DNA from: Xenopus tropicalis
Lineage: Eukaryota; Chordata; Amphibia; Anura; Pipidae
DNA: 64,000 nucleotides
Direction: 5' to 3'
Assembly: GCF_000004195.4 (NCBI RefSeq)
Contig: NC_030677.2
Span: forward strand, 67,480,222 to 67,544,221
In this document: piece by piece, positions 10,896 through 23,387 of the stretch
Numbering within the stretch: position 1 is the first letter of the stretch
Layout of the letters: the number at the start of each line of letters is the position of its first letter
Made by a program: the position numbers and the translations under genes
Notes under the pieces: model-generated
The model's database searches: none
Seen by the model: only the letters and a program-made list of their open reading frames with translations
What the model was told of the DNA's origin: nothing

Positions 10896-13649
10896 CAGAA
10901 AGTAAATGATAAAAAGTATGAGTATTTTTGTGCTTTTAGCAGAAATTAAATGTAGCAATTGTCAACAAAAAATTCTAAAGAATAAATTAACATGCCATGC
11001 TGTGTATTAAACCAAAATGTTTACTTTAAAATCCATCATTGTGCACTTGTGCTGGGCTCAGATATGTATACCATAGGAGTAATTCACAAGCATATGTGCA
11101 ATTTTATAGCATTTTTGTAGCCCATGGTTACTAATCAGAATTTTTCATCTATTAAACTCATCTATTAAATGTTGGATTTGGGTCTAAAACATTTTGCTGC
11201 CTATTTTAGATTGTAAGCAGGATCCTTGTTAACTTGAAAAGTTATTGGTTGTTTTTGTATGTAAAGCTGTTGTTCAATGTATACACCCATTTATTCTACA
11301 GTGCTTGGAAATATGTTTGCACTTTTTAAATACATGTTAATACATGTTAATTATACCTCCACACTCCTCTTGTCAGACAGCAAACTTTATAACAGGAGAA
11401 TGTATTGGCCACAGAGCTTAGCCATTTTAGGGCTGCATGAACATTATTGTATCTAAATGTAGTTACTGCCTGTCCAGTTGCCAATTTCTGCCTACCATAT
11501 AAAGTGAGCACACTGTACACATATGGCAAATCAGCTTATGCGTACAAACTTTAAAGCAAAAAAAAAAGAAAGGATACTTCTCATCTGTATGTAGTCATCT
11601 ATATGCCTAATTTAATCACAGTAGCTTTTCGAAGCTAATTGCTAAATGACTAGTTACTTTGGGTCGTTGCACTCAGACAGAATTGCACCTACAGTATGTC
11701 TGTGAGTTCCTAAACATGTGTAAATAGCCACCGTCTAGGACCAGATGGTGAAAACTCAGTCAAGTGATTCAGTGATAAACAATTGCTTGAAAAATGTCCT
11801 TGCTTATCTCTTGAAGCAGTTTCATTATGGTTAATCACAAAAAAATCAACACAAATTAGGTGCTACACTTTAAAACACAAACGTTCATACATTCCTCAAA
11901 CTGATAAGCAGAAGCTCGGCCATTCGACAGGTCACACTCTGAAGTGTTGTTGACATAAGAGTTGATAATGACAGTTTCTTCATGGTTTATGCATAGTAAG
12001 TACTTCCTTATGACAAAACATGACAAAAGATTTTTCACATGAACCTGTTTGGGTATAGTAATGCCTGCATCTGTATAGCAAATGCCTCATTATTATTGTT
12101 TTCAATGTGGCTGCCTCAGGATAAACATTTAGATAACATTGTAGAATGTGCTGCTATAGGCAATATCTGCTGTATTGCAAGAACTGCCACATCAAAAGCC
12201 TTATACAATGTCGGACTGGGGTACAGTGGATAATGAGCACTACATTAACCATAAACATGCCAGAAAAATCACATAACAATGGATAGATTGCAAGCATTAC
12301 CTCACTAACAATTACATAAGCAGAATACCCCAAACTTTCTTGCTTGGAGACACAAAAAAATTCAAGATGGCAGTGCATTCCACAGTGAAACACAAGGCTA
12401 CTTTTAATTTTGTTTTGCTCCATCCAAAGAAAAGATACAGTTTTGGGTGGTCACGGGTCAGGCAGCGGGGACCAAAAGGGATCCACCAAGATTGTTCCCA
12501 GTACTCTGGTGAGCAGGTCCAACCCTGACTTTTTCCCAGCTAAAATGCTCTAAATGTGCTTAAGAACTCAAGAACAGAAAGGGATAAACAAACACTCAAT
12601 TGCAATAACATTTACAAAGAACTATTTACTATAGTTCATTTTCTTTTTTTCATGACTTTAATTACATTCCGGTACTTGTGTCTGAATAATTCTGGGTACT
12701 GAGCTGTTTTATTTGTAGACCTTATTAAAATGAGTAACTGGAAATAACAATAATAAAGATGATTTTGAAGGTCACAGTTTGGACAACCCTCACTTAATTC
12801 TCTAGCAATTTTTATACAATGTTAAATTATCTAAGAAAGGGCACCTGTGAGCATGGAGTCCAAAAATACATGTCTTCTACACCCTGCTCTAAAGAACCAA
12901 ATAATGAATTTATTCACCTAAATTCTCCAATGTAAAACACAGTGCGGATTTCCTTTTCTTACACTCTACTTCCATAAATCTGCTTGTGAAAGGCTTACCT
13001 TGATCTTCAAAATGATGGAGTATATATATATAGAGAGAGGGAGGAAGCATGTGCACCTAATTATACCTGCAGACATCCTGAATGAACAGCTTTTATTATT
13101 TATGCTGTGTTCTGGTCATGCTTAAAATAAAACACTTTCTGTTAGTCATATTGTGATTTTACCCCCACCTAAAATATGTAACCTACTCATCTCCTCCATC
13201 TTCCCTTAAAGTGTGTAATTTGGGAAGGTGACGACAGCAGCTCAACAGTAGCACATAATCAGGATGCCCCTATTACTTGGCTCTTCAGTCAGTCTGTTGC
13301 CAATCACTAGGGTTGTCATTTGTCAAAATAGTCTGTATTTTATGTAACAAGGAAATTACCCAGCATGGAGGTAATTTGAGTATAAATGCAACAATCAAGC
13401 TTTACGCCATTTATTTTACACCAAAGTTTAAATCTTAAACATTTTGCTAAAAAGTATTACTTTTCTGGTGAAGAACTCAATGGCACATAATGCACAAGTA
13501 CAACATTATTTTCCCTGATGAGTAGTAAAACGTCTTCAATGATTACCAAACAAGTTCAGTTGCTTTAAATTTATTTATACTAGATATTATTTTCCCTCAG
13601 TTACAATACATAGGTTGTTATTAAATCTTATAATAACTTCAGTGTATTG

Positions 13650-13650
<1 letters not shown>
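10896..13650. other. Non-coding sequence
   Basis: AT-rich and gene-free as far as can be seen. It contains a short TACATGTTAA direct repeat near 11332-11350 and a (TA)n(GA)n tract near 13020-13040. None of the 60-89 codon frames resembles a known protein. Confidence 0.5.

Positions 13651-13701
<51 letters not shown>
13651..13701. repeat. (TA)n microsatellite
   Basis: An uninterrupted run of about 25 TA dinucleotides. It is likely length-polymorphic. Confidence 0.97.
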
Positions 13702-13703
<2 letters not shown>

Positions 13704-15477
13704 AGCCTGTCTATTGTACAAGCTATTCAAAGATTGTAAGATCCAACATAATTAAAACTTATCTTTTCAATAAATTCTAAAGGAAGCTGGAAGACACTAC
13801 AGTCTCCCGTGGGATCTGAAGAGTCTCTGAAGGCCAGTTGTTGGCAGAAACAAAGGCCACAATACCAAGACTTATATGGGGCATTCAAGAATGATTTAAA
13901 TATTACTTCATCAAGGTCAGACAGCACAGTAAAGCATAGAGCACATAATCAAGAACAATATCACAGTGAGAACTTGATGGGATCAAAAGTGGAATAAGAA
14001 ATTCTGGCCACTAGTAATGGCATTTTAACTCAATAACTTTTCATTGATTATTGTTATGTTTACATTTTACTGATTTTCACTTTCAAGTAGTGAATTACAT
14101 ATCCTTCCATGGCCCCTGTTTTAGATAAATATGATGTATGAAGTATTATTATCACCAATTTCCAAATGCATCCCTGTAAGGGTAAGCACTAGAGTGATAA
14201 ACCAAGTATGAATCAAGTATCATCTTGTTGTGAACCAAGATTAAATTAGTTACCCAGTTATCTCAAGCTTCTCTTCTTCATGGCCACATAGTGGTAGGCT
14301 AATAATTTCCCCCCTGTAGATGGAGATTATTAGGTGTGATCACACAGAATGAATCACGATTCAACGTATCCAGTTACTGATGGTGATAGCCAGTTTAGTT
14401 CTATAATATAGCTATATTATATATAAAAAAAAATTAGTCAAGTGTATCCAACCATGAATGCCCAGCTGTAGACATAAAGATACCTACTTTCTGCTGAACT
14501 AAAACTTTTTCTTCTCTCAAATTAAAACAAAGTCAGCTAATATCTTTCAGCATGGGTTTGCTTTATTTAAACCTTTCAGATGCGGCCTTTAATATTATCA
14601 TATGTGGTAGCATTAACAGCGTGTGCATACAGCTGTACAAGGAATCTTTAGAAAGGCAAAGTACATAACCGCAGAACAAAAACACCCATGTCAAAAAACA
14701 TCCTAAAATAATTGAAGCTTCTATATTCACTTGACAAGTTACTGGGATCAGTGTATCTCACTGCTTGAGTCAAACAGTAGGAAAGTTATCAGACAAGAAA
14801 ATCCTTTCAGGTTCGGTTGGCAGCACATAGTTTTCTAAATATATAAGCATCCATGGGGTGAGATTAAAACACCATTAAATTAAAATATTTGCGCTATAAA
14901 AACCAATGGCTTAAATGTTACAATATGTTCTTTGAATATCTTCACATTTAAAATAATTGAACAAAAGGCCTTCTAGTCCCCCTCAAGGGCATCTCCCTCA
15001 AAGATCCTCATTATCGTTATTTTCTACTTGGAAGCAAAAGTAAATAATAAGGAGTAATTTGCCAATTAGTACTTCCTTCTCTTTCTCTTTTATTCCTTAA
15101 GTTCCATTCATTGGCTTTGCCAGTCAAATAGTTTATCTTCAAAAAAACTAAAAAAAAACATTGTATGTCCACAAAAGGTGCGTTGGTAATGCTCTTTTTT
15201 GTTTAAGATACCCAATGTTGCTTTAAGAGACACATTGGTGCTATACCAGTATTTGCTTTGTATTTATGCAATTATGTATTGTTCATTTGACTTGATAAGA
15301 ACACTTTAAAGTTTAAGATTCTAGAATTACCAGTTCAAGCAAGACTAGATCCCAATTGGTGTGAAGGCATCACTGGATGGCCTGACCTGGTAGCCACAAA
15401 GCATTCAAAACAAATTGCTTCAGGTAGCTTGCCCTTACTCTGCAGACCCATAAACTTTTCAGAAACCTTAATCTGAT
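13702..15477. other. Non-coding sequence
   Basis: No gene or named repeat recognised. A short TATA-rich palindrome lies near 14402-14428. Overlapping frames at 13727-13997 on both strands have no recognisable homology. Confidence 0.5.
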
Positions 15478-15963
15478 TTAAAGGAAAAGGAAACTAAGTA
15501 AGCTTTATGAGAAGGGTCTATGTAAATACAGCCATAAGCTCCTCTATCAAATGAAACACAGGATTTGTCTCCTTTTTTGTAAACATGTTCTTTGGGTATC
15601 TGACTCCCTCTCTCAGGAAAATCCTTCATTCCCCAGGCCAGAATCTGCCCAGCTCTCTCCTCTCTCCCCTCTCCTTCTCCCCGTACTTTAAGAATTAATA
15701 AAACTAGAATCTTAAACCTCCCCTCACCCTTAGTAATGTGTGATCTGAGCTATAAGGGCTAAACTGCAAACAGGAAGCAATGAACACCAAGCTAAAATGG
15801 CAGCTGCTATCAGAGGGAGCTTCTAGGGCTCTTTACTAAGGTATGGCAATGCTTTCTGCAGAATAAATATATTGTATATACAGGTATTGTGTATATTGTA
15901 TATATTGTATTATATATAATCTATTGGCAGTAAAATTCCAAAATGACTTTCCTTCTCGTTTAA
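15478..15963 (+). mobile_element. T2/Kolobok-like MITE, near full length
   Basis: It starts TTAAAGGAAAAGGAAACTAA and ends CTTTCCTTCTCGTTTAA, so TTAA flanks both sides. The interior follows a familiar Xenopus T2-type element: AAGTAAGCTTTAT, a CT-rich middle (about 15640-15680), GGCAGCTGCTATC, GAGCTTCTAG, TTCTGCAGAATAAATAT and CTATTGGCA. A TATTGTATA-type simple repeat has expanded at about 15870-15920. No transposase is encoded. Confidence 0.85.
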
Positions 15964-16703
15964 TTTAGTCTGCAGCAAGGACCTACTCATAATTAAGCAG
16001 ATGGCTTAGAGTTCTCTATTTACTGATGGAGAGCAAGGTGTAGCAAAATAAACCAATGCTGACTCCTGAAGAGGAAGCAATGAATACAATTTCATTTATT
16101 ACAGATTAAAATAAAATATTTTGAAAGGTGCTAAAAAGTATAGATGATGATAGACATCAGAATTGCTTTAAATACTTGCTGAGAAAATCCTCCCAGAATG
16201 AATTATTAGTATGTTGTACATAGTATAGAACCATCTACGTTCCTTCTCATTGGTAACTCAGTAACATACTGACACTCTAGATTTAGCTACAATATACGTG
16301 TATAAAGAAAAAATATTCACCCTTCTGCACCAATGCAACGGAATATTCATTCTGACCTAGTTAGGGCAATAAATATAACAACTAACAGAGTGATTGATGC
16401 AAGGTTCCTTCTTCGTTTTATAGCTGTGGTGCCAACAACCATGATATCACAGAGAGTTCTAGGCAGAATGATCCCCCATCAAACATGCTTTATATCTGCA
16501 AGGTTACAAACAGGATGAGGTATTAGCGAATAGCAAGTTGCAAACAGTGCACATGTACTTACTCAGAACAGGCGCTTTTTTCTAAGCATGGACACTTAAA
16601 GGAAATGTAGGACTAAAAGAAATCTTTTTTAACCAGTTGCAAATATGCAGCATTTACAGGAACTGTAGGAAAGCAAATAATATGAAAGTAAAAACATATC
16701 TCA
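15964..16703. other. Non-coding sequence, nothing recognised
   Basis: AT-rich sequence with no gene or repeat that I can name. The 61-codon frame 16333-16518 shows no domain. Confidence 0.5.
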
Positions 16704-17023
16704 TACAGGTATGGGACCCATTATCCAGAATGCTAGGGACCTGGGGTTTTCCAGATAAGGGATCTTTCCTTAATTCAGATCTCCTACCTTAAGTCTACTA
16801 ATGAAAGTATTTAAACAGTAATTAAACCCAAAAGGATTGTTTTGGCTCCAATAAGGATTAATTATATCTGTGTTGGGATCAAGTACAAGGTTCTGTTTTA
16901 TTATTTCAGAAAAAAAGGAAATCATTTTTAAAAATGTGGACTATTTGATTAAAATGGAGTCTATGGCCTTTCTGTAATTCGTAACTTTCTGGATAATGGG
17001 TTTCCGGATAAGGGGTACCTGTA
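16704..17023 (+). mobile_element. TACAGGTATGGGACC-family MITE, full length
   Basis: The left end is TACAGGTATGGGACCCATTA and the right end GGGGTACCTGTA. Subterminal repeats are TATCCAGAAT...GGATAATGGG and TTTTCCAGATAAGG...TTTCCGGATAAGG. Interior words CTTAAGTCTACTA, GGATTAATTATATC, GGGATCAAGTACAAGG and AATGGAGTCTATGG match a very abundant Xenopus non-autonomous element. TA at both ends suggests a TA target. Related copies lie at 38073, 40295, 42894 and 52018. Confidence 0.88.
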
Positions 17024-17772
17024 CTTACAGTACATGTCTATAATGTTGTACTTACAACATGAATTGAATTAATCTTGTCTTTTAATGAAATGGAAATTCT
17101 GGAATTCTAGAATCTTAAGATCTTAAGTGTTCTTGTCCTACTGAGTAAAGAAGGAAGTAAATCCCTGTTCTGCACCAGGCTGTATCTTTGAGCAATATGG
17201 CGTATTTTCCAAATAACTGTTATTTTAAATAAGCTATATGAAATATCCAGCCCGATAGGTAATCATCACAAAATAATTAAAAGCATGCAAATTTACTTGT
17301 TTGTATATAAATGCAAATTAATCATCTCAAACCTGCATGTCACTACACTAGAATACAGAAAAAAGGGTGAGAGTCTATTGAATAAATATTATTTATTTAT
17401 AAGAGAGTTATGAAAGATCAGTCTTCTGTGTAGATTTAAATACGTTGATAAAAGCTGACTTGGCAATAATGGCAAATACAGCTGCTCAGACAAGCGATAT
17501 TCTTGAGCTGCTAGTGCAACAGACTCCATGTGCTCCATCTGTCATGTTGGAAGAACCAGAGACGTTTCGGTAAGGAGTGCTTGCACCATGTGGTTTGGTT
17601 GCTTTGCAAGTCCTAACCTTTGAAAGGCCTTGGCACAGGCCCTTGGGTGCCCATATATATAAATACATGCCCGCACTGATGAGAAAAAATGAGACTTAAA
17701 ACGTTTACAAGTTTGGATATATGGTTTCAAATTTTAAAGATGTCTATGTTCCAGAAAAGCAGTTGTTCTGAA
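17024..17772. other. Non-coding sequence
   Basis: No gene supported. The stretch about 17480-17680 is less AT-rich and carries GAGACGTTTCGG and CCTTTGAAAGGCC; it may be a decayed repeat. The last 8 bases, GTTCTGAA, are the left target duplication of the next element. Confidence 0.5.
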
Positions 17773-18271
17773 TAGAGCTGTAGCGAACTGTTCGCCGGCG
17801 AACTAATTCGCGCGAACATCGGGTGTTCGCGTTCGCGCAAATTCGCGGACTTTTGCCGATGTTCGCCACTTTGGGTTCGCCGCGTTTTTTTTTGGCGCCA
17901 CGTTTTTTCGCCTTGGTTTTTCCGCCGCGTTTTTTCGCTTCGTTTTATCGCCTATGCATATACATAGGAATAGCTTGCGGTTTTTTTTGGCGTTATTTTT
18001 TGGCGGGTTTTTTTTGGCGTTTTTTTTACAAAGTATTTTTCAGAGAAGTTTTTGCCCTTGATCCCCTTCCTGCATGCCACTGTCCAGGTCGTGGCACCCT
18101 TTAAACAACTTTAAAATCAGTTTTCTGGCCAGAAATGGCTTTTCTAGGTTTTAAAGTTCACCTTCCCATTGAAGTCTATGGGGTTCGCAAAGTTCGCGAA
18201 TATTCGCAAGTTTTGGCGAAAGTCCGCGAACGGGTTCGCGAACATTTTCGGTGATGTTCGCTACATCACTA
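17773..18271. mobile_element. hAT-like MITE with perfect 8-bp target duplication
   Basis: Ends are TAGAGCTGTAGCGAAC and GTTCGCTACATCACTA (inverse TAGTGATGTAGCGAAC). The flanks GTTCTGAA (17765-17772) and GTTCTGAA (18272-18279) are identical, the 8-bp duplication expected of hAT transposition. The interior is dense in TTCGCG/CGCGAA words near both ends, with T-runs and TTTTTGGCG motifs in the middle. The 93-codon frame 17823-18104 is an artefact of this element. The family is abundant in Xenopus. Confidence 0.9.
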
Positions 18272-18460
18272 GTTCTGAATGGAAAGTTTGCCACAGGAGC
18301 AAAATAATAAGCTTGAACCATTAAAAGAAAATTCCTCATTTAGTGAAATGCCTGTGTGTGGTCATCCTATAAGAGCAGTAGGGTATTATGAGGAGCCCTA
18401 AAAGAAGCAGTGACCAAGTCTTATGCATGACACAGTGACTATAGATGTTATGAGTTATAG

Positions 18461-18832
18461 TTAAAGGAATACTGTCACGGGGAAACATATTTTTTTCAAA
18501 ACATATGAGTACATTTTGAAATTTCACATGGGGCTAGCCATATTATTCATTTCCCAGGGGGCCACAGCCATGTGACCTGTGCTCTGATAAACCTCAGTCA
18601 TACTTTACTGCTGAGCTGCAAGATGGAATGATATCACTCCCCACCCCAGCAGACAATCAACAGAACAATGGGAATGGAGCAAGATAGCATCTCCCATGAG
18701 ATATCAGAATAGCAGTCAATAGTAAGAAATCTAAGTCCAAATTTTAAATGGTAGAATGAATTATTTGCTATGTAAACAGTGTAATTTAGAAATAAAAAGT
18801 ATACAATAAATATCATGACAGTATCCCTTTAA
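18461..18832 (-). mobile_element. T2/Kolobok-like MITE, internally deleted
   Basis: TTAAAGGAATACTGTCACGG opens the element and CATGACAGTATCCCTTTAA closes it, giving good T2 inverted repeats with TTAA at both ends. Interior words (TAGCAAATAATTCA inverse, TATCACTCC, TTTACTGCTGAGCTGCAAG) match, in opposite orientation, the longer relative at 56477-57098. It is about 250 bp shorter than that relative. Confidence 0.85.
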
Positions 18833-19717
18833 GTGCTCTGCTGGATGAGGAACTTTTTTAATCCAAAAGTGGAGTTTTACCTTAAATTACAGAATACTTT
18901 TTAATGAAAAGGATACAAAATAAAAACTATTTGCAAAGTTGTAAAAGTATTTCCATTTAAAATAAGCTGTAAGAATTGTTATGCAAAATGCCCCTTCATG
19001 GCACAGTACAATTTGTAATGTTACCTGGGAAACCTGATGTCCTGTTAAATACATAGATATCATAATATACTTAATGATATTTCCCTGCTAGTACCTTTGT
19101 GTTTGTGTTAATGAACAAGCCGCTTATAGAACTGCAGAGACCATTACTCTCCACAGGCAAAACTATTTTAGCCTAATTACTCAGAGAAAACATTCTCCAA
19201 ACCTGGGTTTAGCATTTCTATTGCAAATAACCCTATCTAGTTGTGTGGCAATGACCTTTAATTGAGAAGTAATCACAATAATGAACTAGAAGGAAAATTC
19301 ATGAGGCGCGCTGTTTATACTGAGACCTTCCCACGCACAATGTTCTGTGGGGCTAATGTAAAACTTGCAGACAGCTAGCAAAGCAAGAAATTCACAAATA
19401 ATTTAACACTATTAAATGAGATGAAAACAGCCTGCACCATACAAACAGTTCATTTTTGCACCTATGCCAAGCCATAATTATATTTGATTGGCATGACAAT
19501 GAAATGTGTCATAGGTATTAAGCAGGGATTAGCATTAAAAATTAATTTAGGCTTAATTATTTCACGCCACACTGGGTAGGAAAATAATTGTTAGGGCACT
19601 TGTTTTTTTTCTGTTTGTTCACTTAAAGCAACATCTACTCTGCTGCAGTTATCTGTAGGAATCCATACCTCATAAGCGGAGGTGCCCTGAGCAAATGACA
19701 TCACAAACGGCATCACA
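18833..19717. other. Unique-looking sequence with a candidate conserved segment
   Basis: No repeat recognised. About 19080-19600 is rich in TAATTA/ATTAAT-type homeodomain words in otherwise complex sequence. No coding frame of note crosses it. Confidence 0.45.
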
Positions 19718-19877
19718 AGGGCTCATTTAAAAACACTGGGCAAATTTGCGCCTGAGCAGTTATTCATGGCAACCAATCAAATTTGTGATTTCATTGTTCA
19801 ACCTGCAGCTGACTGAAAAAAGCCAATTACTAGTTGGTTGCTATAAATGATATGTCCAGGTCTTATAAATGACCCCC
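19718..19877. mobile_element. Palindromic MITE (GGGGTCATTTATAA... family)
   Basis: The right end inverts to GGGGGTCATTTATAAGA and the left is a diverged GGGCTCATTTAAAAACAC. Inside are ACTGGGCAAATTTG, GGCAACCAATCAAAT, CCTGCAGCTGACTG and AGTTGGTTGCTATAA, the signature of a familiar Xenopus MITE. The inner arms CAACCAAT and TTGGTTG form the expected inverted pair. Confidence 0.75.
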
Positions 19878-20228
19878 ACTGAGTTGAACTGTTCAGCAAA
19901 TGTGCCAACACTGCCTTCCCTCAAGTCAAAATTATTACTCTGTATGAAACATTTTTCCTCTTATTTTAAAGGATAAATTATTCACCTCTATATTTCCCTA
20001 GCATTAACCCATCACATCACGCTCACAACAAACCCTCTTCATAATAAAATAACATATAACTGAAATGGCACTGTCTATTCAATATTCAGATTTATCAAAT
20101 CTACCAGTTAAGCAAAATATAGCACAAGGGTTCTTTTTCTACATTTCTACATTATAACACATTTCTGGCTAGTGTGGATTATGACTAAAACGGCATTTTG
20201 TTCTAAAGTCTACCTGCAACAGAAGGAC
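19878..20228. other. Non-coding sequence, nothing recognised
   Basis: AT-rich sequence between two MITEs. I see no gene or repeat. Confidence 0.5.
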
Positions 20229-20610
20229 ATCAGTTTATCAATATATGTGTAATTTTCTATTTTTTTTCAATAACCTCCAATAGGTTAACTTATTTATTGA
20301 AAAATTTCACAAACAAATAAAAAAAAATGAATTCAGATTCATAATTTCCACATAATTTTGAATGGGTCACAAAAACAAAAAAATGGGAAAACTCAAAATG
20401 ATTAAATAGTTGAAGCTTTGCCTAGGGCAGCTCCTGTTACCTTCTGCATTGCCTCACAAACGTTCACAAGCCGAAGATTTTCATTAGAGTTTTTTATGTA
20501 AGAAATATTGAAAATTTGCTTTTTTTTAAACCATAAATGAAATTTATGATTATTAAAGCAAAGAAAAGTGAATTACAAAAAGATAAATACAAATGTTGAT
20601 AAATTACCCT
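20229..20610. mobile_element. Probable AT-rich Harbinger-like palindromic MITE
   Basis: The left end ATCAGTTTATCAATAT and the inverse of the right end, AGGGTAATTTATCAAC, form a terminal inverted repeat. The interior is very AT-rich, with CAATAACCTCCAATAGGTTA and TTATTGAAAAATTTCAC, wording typical of decayed Xenopus palindromic elements. Target duplication is not clear. Confidence 0.5.
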
Positions 20611-21736
20611 ATAAACATGCATAAGGCATATGCAGTAGATCTAGTAACCCGTTGCAACCAATCAAGTCCTAGTTATCATTAATCAGGTTGGTTAATACAA
20701 ACTGGCGATTGGCTGTCTGGCTGCAATGGCTTTTAGACCAAGAACAATATTTGCACCTGTTAATGAGCCACCTGTGATGTAAAAGAAAGGTATTTAATAC
20801 TGTATTGTACTGTATAGTGTAATAACATAGTTTTACACATATACTTTCCTGCTGCTGAAATCACCAGTATACTTTTGAATAAGGAAAACGCTATCGGTTT
20901 GGTAACAAAATTTGTGTCCATAAAATATTTTGATATGTTTTCCAGATGTCTTAACTTAGTACTGAAAGCAATACTACATCACAGAGAAATATCTTTCATC
21001 TGTAAGATACCTGAAGGGCATTATATTTTAGCCACAAGTATATTAAATGTAAAATAGGGATTCATTTAGGAATGCAGGCCAGGCTTGCAAATAAACCTGT
21101 TATGAAATACAAGCGGCAGCAAATATCTCTTAGGCTAAAATGTTGATTCCTAACATGAGTGAACGCTTGGGCTTTCAACAGTGCCAGGAGATGTTGCCTG
21201 AGATACAAAGACAACAGCAATGCAACAACAATAACAATCCTACACAATGTTATTGATGGCATAATGGAGGGCTCTATGTAATTGGTGGCTTGTAAAAACT
21301 GACAACAGCTGAGAAACTACATGGAGTATTCATGTGCCGTGTAAGTTTAAAGGATGAAACATAGTTATTGCAGGGCCTTTCAATAGATGGCAATGAGTCC
21401 TGTGAAACACTTCTATGCATTGCGGTACTGATGAGAAATGATTGTGTCTTTTTCTATCTGGGCCTTTACCTGCATTGAATGCCTATAAAAATACACTTAC
21501 CAGTCTGCTCTTACACTTGGTGGTAAGTAGATGCCTGTCAGTTTGCAGAATTCACTCTGAAAATGTGAAGTAGTTATCAGATTTGCTGGTGCAAACCCAT
21601 CATATACTCCATTTTATTGCCCTAAAATGCAAACATTTCACCTATTCTTTAATTCTTTTTACCAAGTTCTGAGCACCTTTAGGGCCTACATTTTCTATAC
21701 AATGATCATTCTGCTCTCTTCTCCTTTTTCTCATTG
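20611..21736. other. Non-coding sequence
   Basis: Around 20640-20760 the words CGTTGCAACCAATCAAG and TGGCGATTGGCTG suggest a decayed CAACCAAT-type MITE, too diverged to delimit. No gene is seen. The 60- and 66-codon frames here show no domain. Confidence 0.45.
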
Positions 21737-22102
21737 TTAAAGGAGAACTAAAACCTAAAAATGAATATGGCTTAAAATGCCATATTTTATATACGAAGCA
21801 TACTGCACCAGCTCAAAGTTTCAGCATCTCAGCAGCACCAATGATCAAGGACTTTACAGTTGTCATGGGAGCACCCCATCTTGGAAAGTGTGAGTGACAC
21901 TCACATGCTCAGGGAGCTCAGGGCAGCTGTTGAGAAGCTAAGCTTAGTGGTCGGCACAAATTATCAGGATGGGGGCTACTGGGGCATCTTTGGGGGCACA
22001 GATCTTCCCTGCTAAAGGGCTTTGGTTGCCTTGAGCTGGTACAGAAGCACAAAATGTACATTTATATCTTACTTCTTTAGTTAAGCTTTATTTCTCCATT
22101 AA
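21737..22102 (+). mobile_element. T2/Kolobok-like MITE (GGAGAACTAAAACC type), internally deleted
   Basis: It opens TTAAAGGAGAACTAAAACC and closes TTAAGCTTTATTTCTCCATTAA. The left half carries AAAATGCCATATTTTATATA, CACCAGCTCAAAGTTTCAGC and CATCTTGGAAAGTGTGAG. The right half carries GGGGCATCTTTGGGGGCACA, TGCTAAAGGGCTTTGG and CTTGAGCTGGTACAGAAGC. Both halves match a well-known Xenopus element, and the usual centre between them is missing. Confidence 0.87.
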
Positions 22103-23046
22103 TGGGAAAAAGGGGCAGTCCTGGTAAATGAAACTGAAAAATGAAAGTTATGGTACTTGAGGACAATGTGAAGGGACCTTTGACATCCCCACACTCCAGA
22201 AAAAAAGAGAAAATGGCACCAAAACACAGATCAAAAGTTGACAACCCACCAATCAAAAAAAAAGTACAGGAGCTCCAGCCCCTCAGCTCAGAAATCTATA
22301 AACAAAGTATAAATGGGTAGTGGGTACTCAAAAGATCCACAGGCCACAGAGAGAAAAAACCTTTATATCATAACACTCTACAGTCTTATGCATTTCGTGT
22401 CCAACAGGGCACTTCATCTTAATTGTGCTAAGGTCCCAACACACCAGCTGCTATATCTACATAACAAACGTACAGCATATGTAATACACTGTAATGTCAC
22501 ACATACTGCAACGCAAACAACATTTTTAAGTGTGAACATTAAAAATCTATTAAAATAAATATTTAACCCTCACCAGTTTTTGTGTGACAATCACTTAAAA
22601 GTAGAAGTAAGTGTTATTATGCTTGCATATCAGCTTTCTCAGGGCACACACCTTTGATCTGTTCTATCCACATAGCCCCTGTCCACTGAATCCAAATGAG
22701 CTCTATAGAATTCACAGTTCAGAGCCTAAGGGAAATGGAAATTATTTCTAAATAAAGATACCATGCTTCCAAGATGTAGATTTTTTTTCTGATATTAAAG
22801 AACAATGCACATTCTGTATTAAAACATAGGGGGGTTTTTCATATTTTTGATATTTCTGGCTTATAAGAGTGCCATACATTCCAGACTCCACAGAATGTTC
22901 TAAAGGCATGGAATGGGCTGACATACCATTGACAGGGCAAGTTAAGTTTTGAAATATTTCCATATAACATAACCAAAATGCCATCTGTTAGGCTGTTCAC
23001 ATTTCTGTATTGTTGTGCTCGGTAGTGCTCAGACCTTCCCTTCATA
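22103..23046. other. Non-coding sequence, possible decayed repeat at 22170-22480
   Basis: The words TATGCATTTCGTGTCC and AACAGGGCACTTCATC near 22387-22420 resemble a frog repeat with CGTTTCGTGCC...GGCACTTCCTCA wording, but no termini could be found. The remainder shows no gene or repeat. Confidence 0.35.
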
Positions 23047-23386
23047 ATCAGGTGCTGCTCCTATTGACACAGGAGAACCCTGGAGCTGCTGCCACCTCCT
23101 GACCAGGTGGTAGCTCCAGAATTCTCTGGTGCCCTGCATCAACCGGTGCAGCACGCTTGTGCTGAAATAATAGGGAGCACGCGCTATTTGCATCCCAAAC
23201 ACTGAAAATGACATCAGACAGACTTTAAAAATATTTGCTGCAACTGCACCTGATTTGTGACAAAGCACATGCGTGGCTGCGTCCATTTTGGCAAACTGCA
23301 GTTGTGTCAAGACACAATGATGCCTGAATAGGTGCATTGTGGGAAAAAACCATGGCAATTGCGCTTGAAATTGCACTTTGCACACT
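23047..23386 (+). repeat. Unnamed dispersed repeat, copy 2 of 3
   Basis: It contains GAACCCTGGAGCTGCTGCCA, then an inverted partner AGGTGGTAGCTCCAGAATTC, and ends CTTGAAATTGCACTTTGCAC. It is collinear with 10310-10680 and 36735-36970. A 122-codon minus-strand frame (23029-23397) spans it and is not a credible protein. It directly abuts the Harbinger-like element that follows. Confidence 0.6.
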
Positions 23387-23387
23387 G

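Noticed and set aside
16596..16670. TTAAAGGAAATGTAGG as a T2 element start
   Set aside because: No CCTTTAA partner was found at a sensible distance.
17823..18104. 93-codon Phe-rich plus frame
   Set aside because: It lies wholly within the hAT-like MITE 17773-18271, whose T-runs generate the Phe codons.
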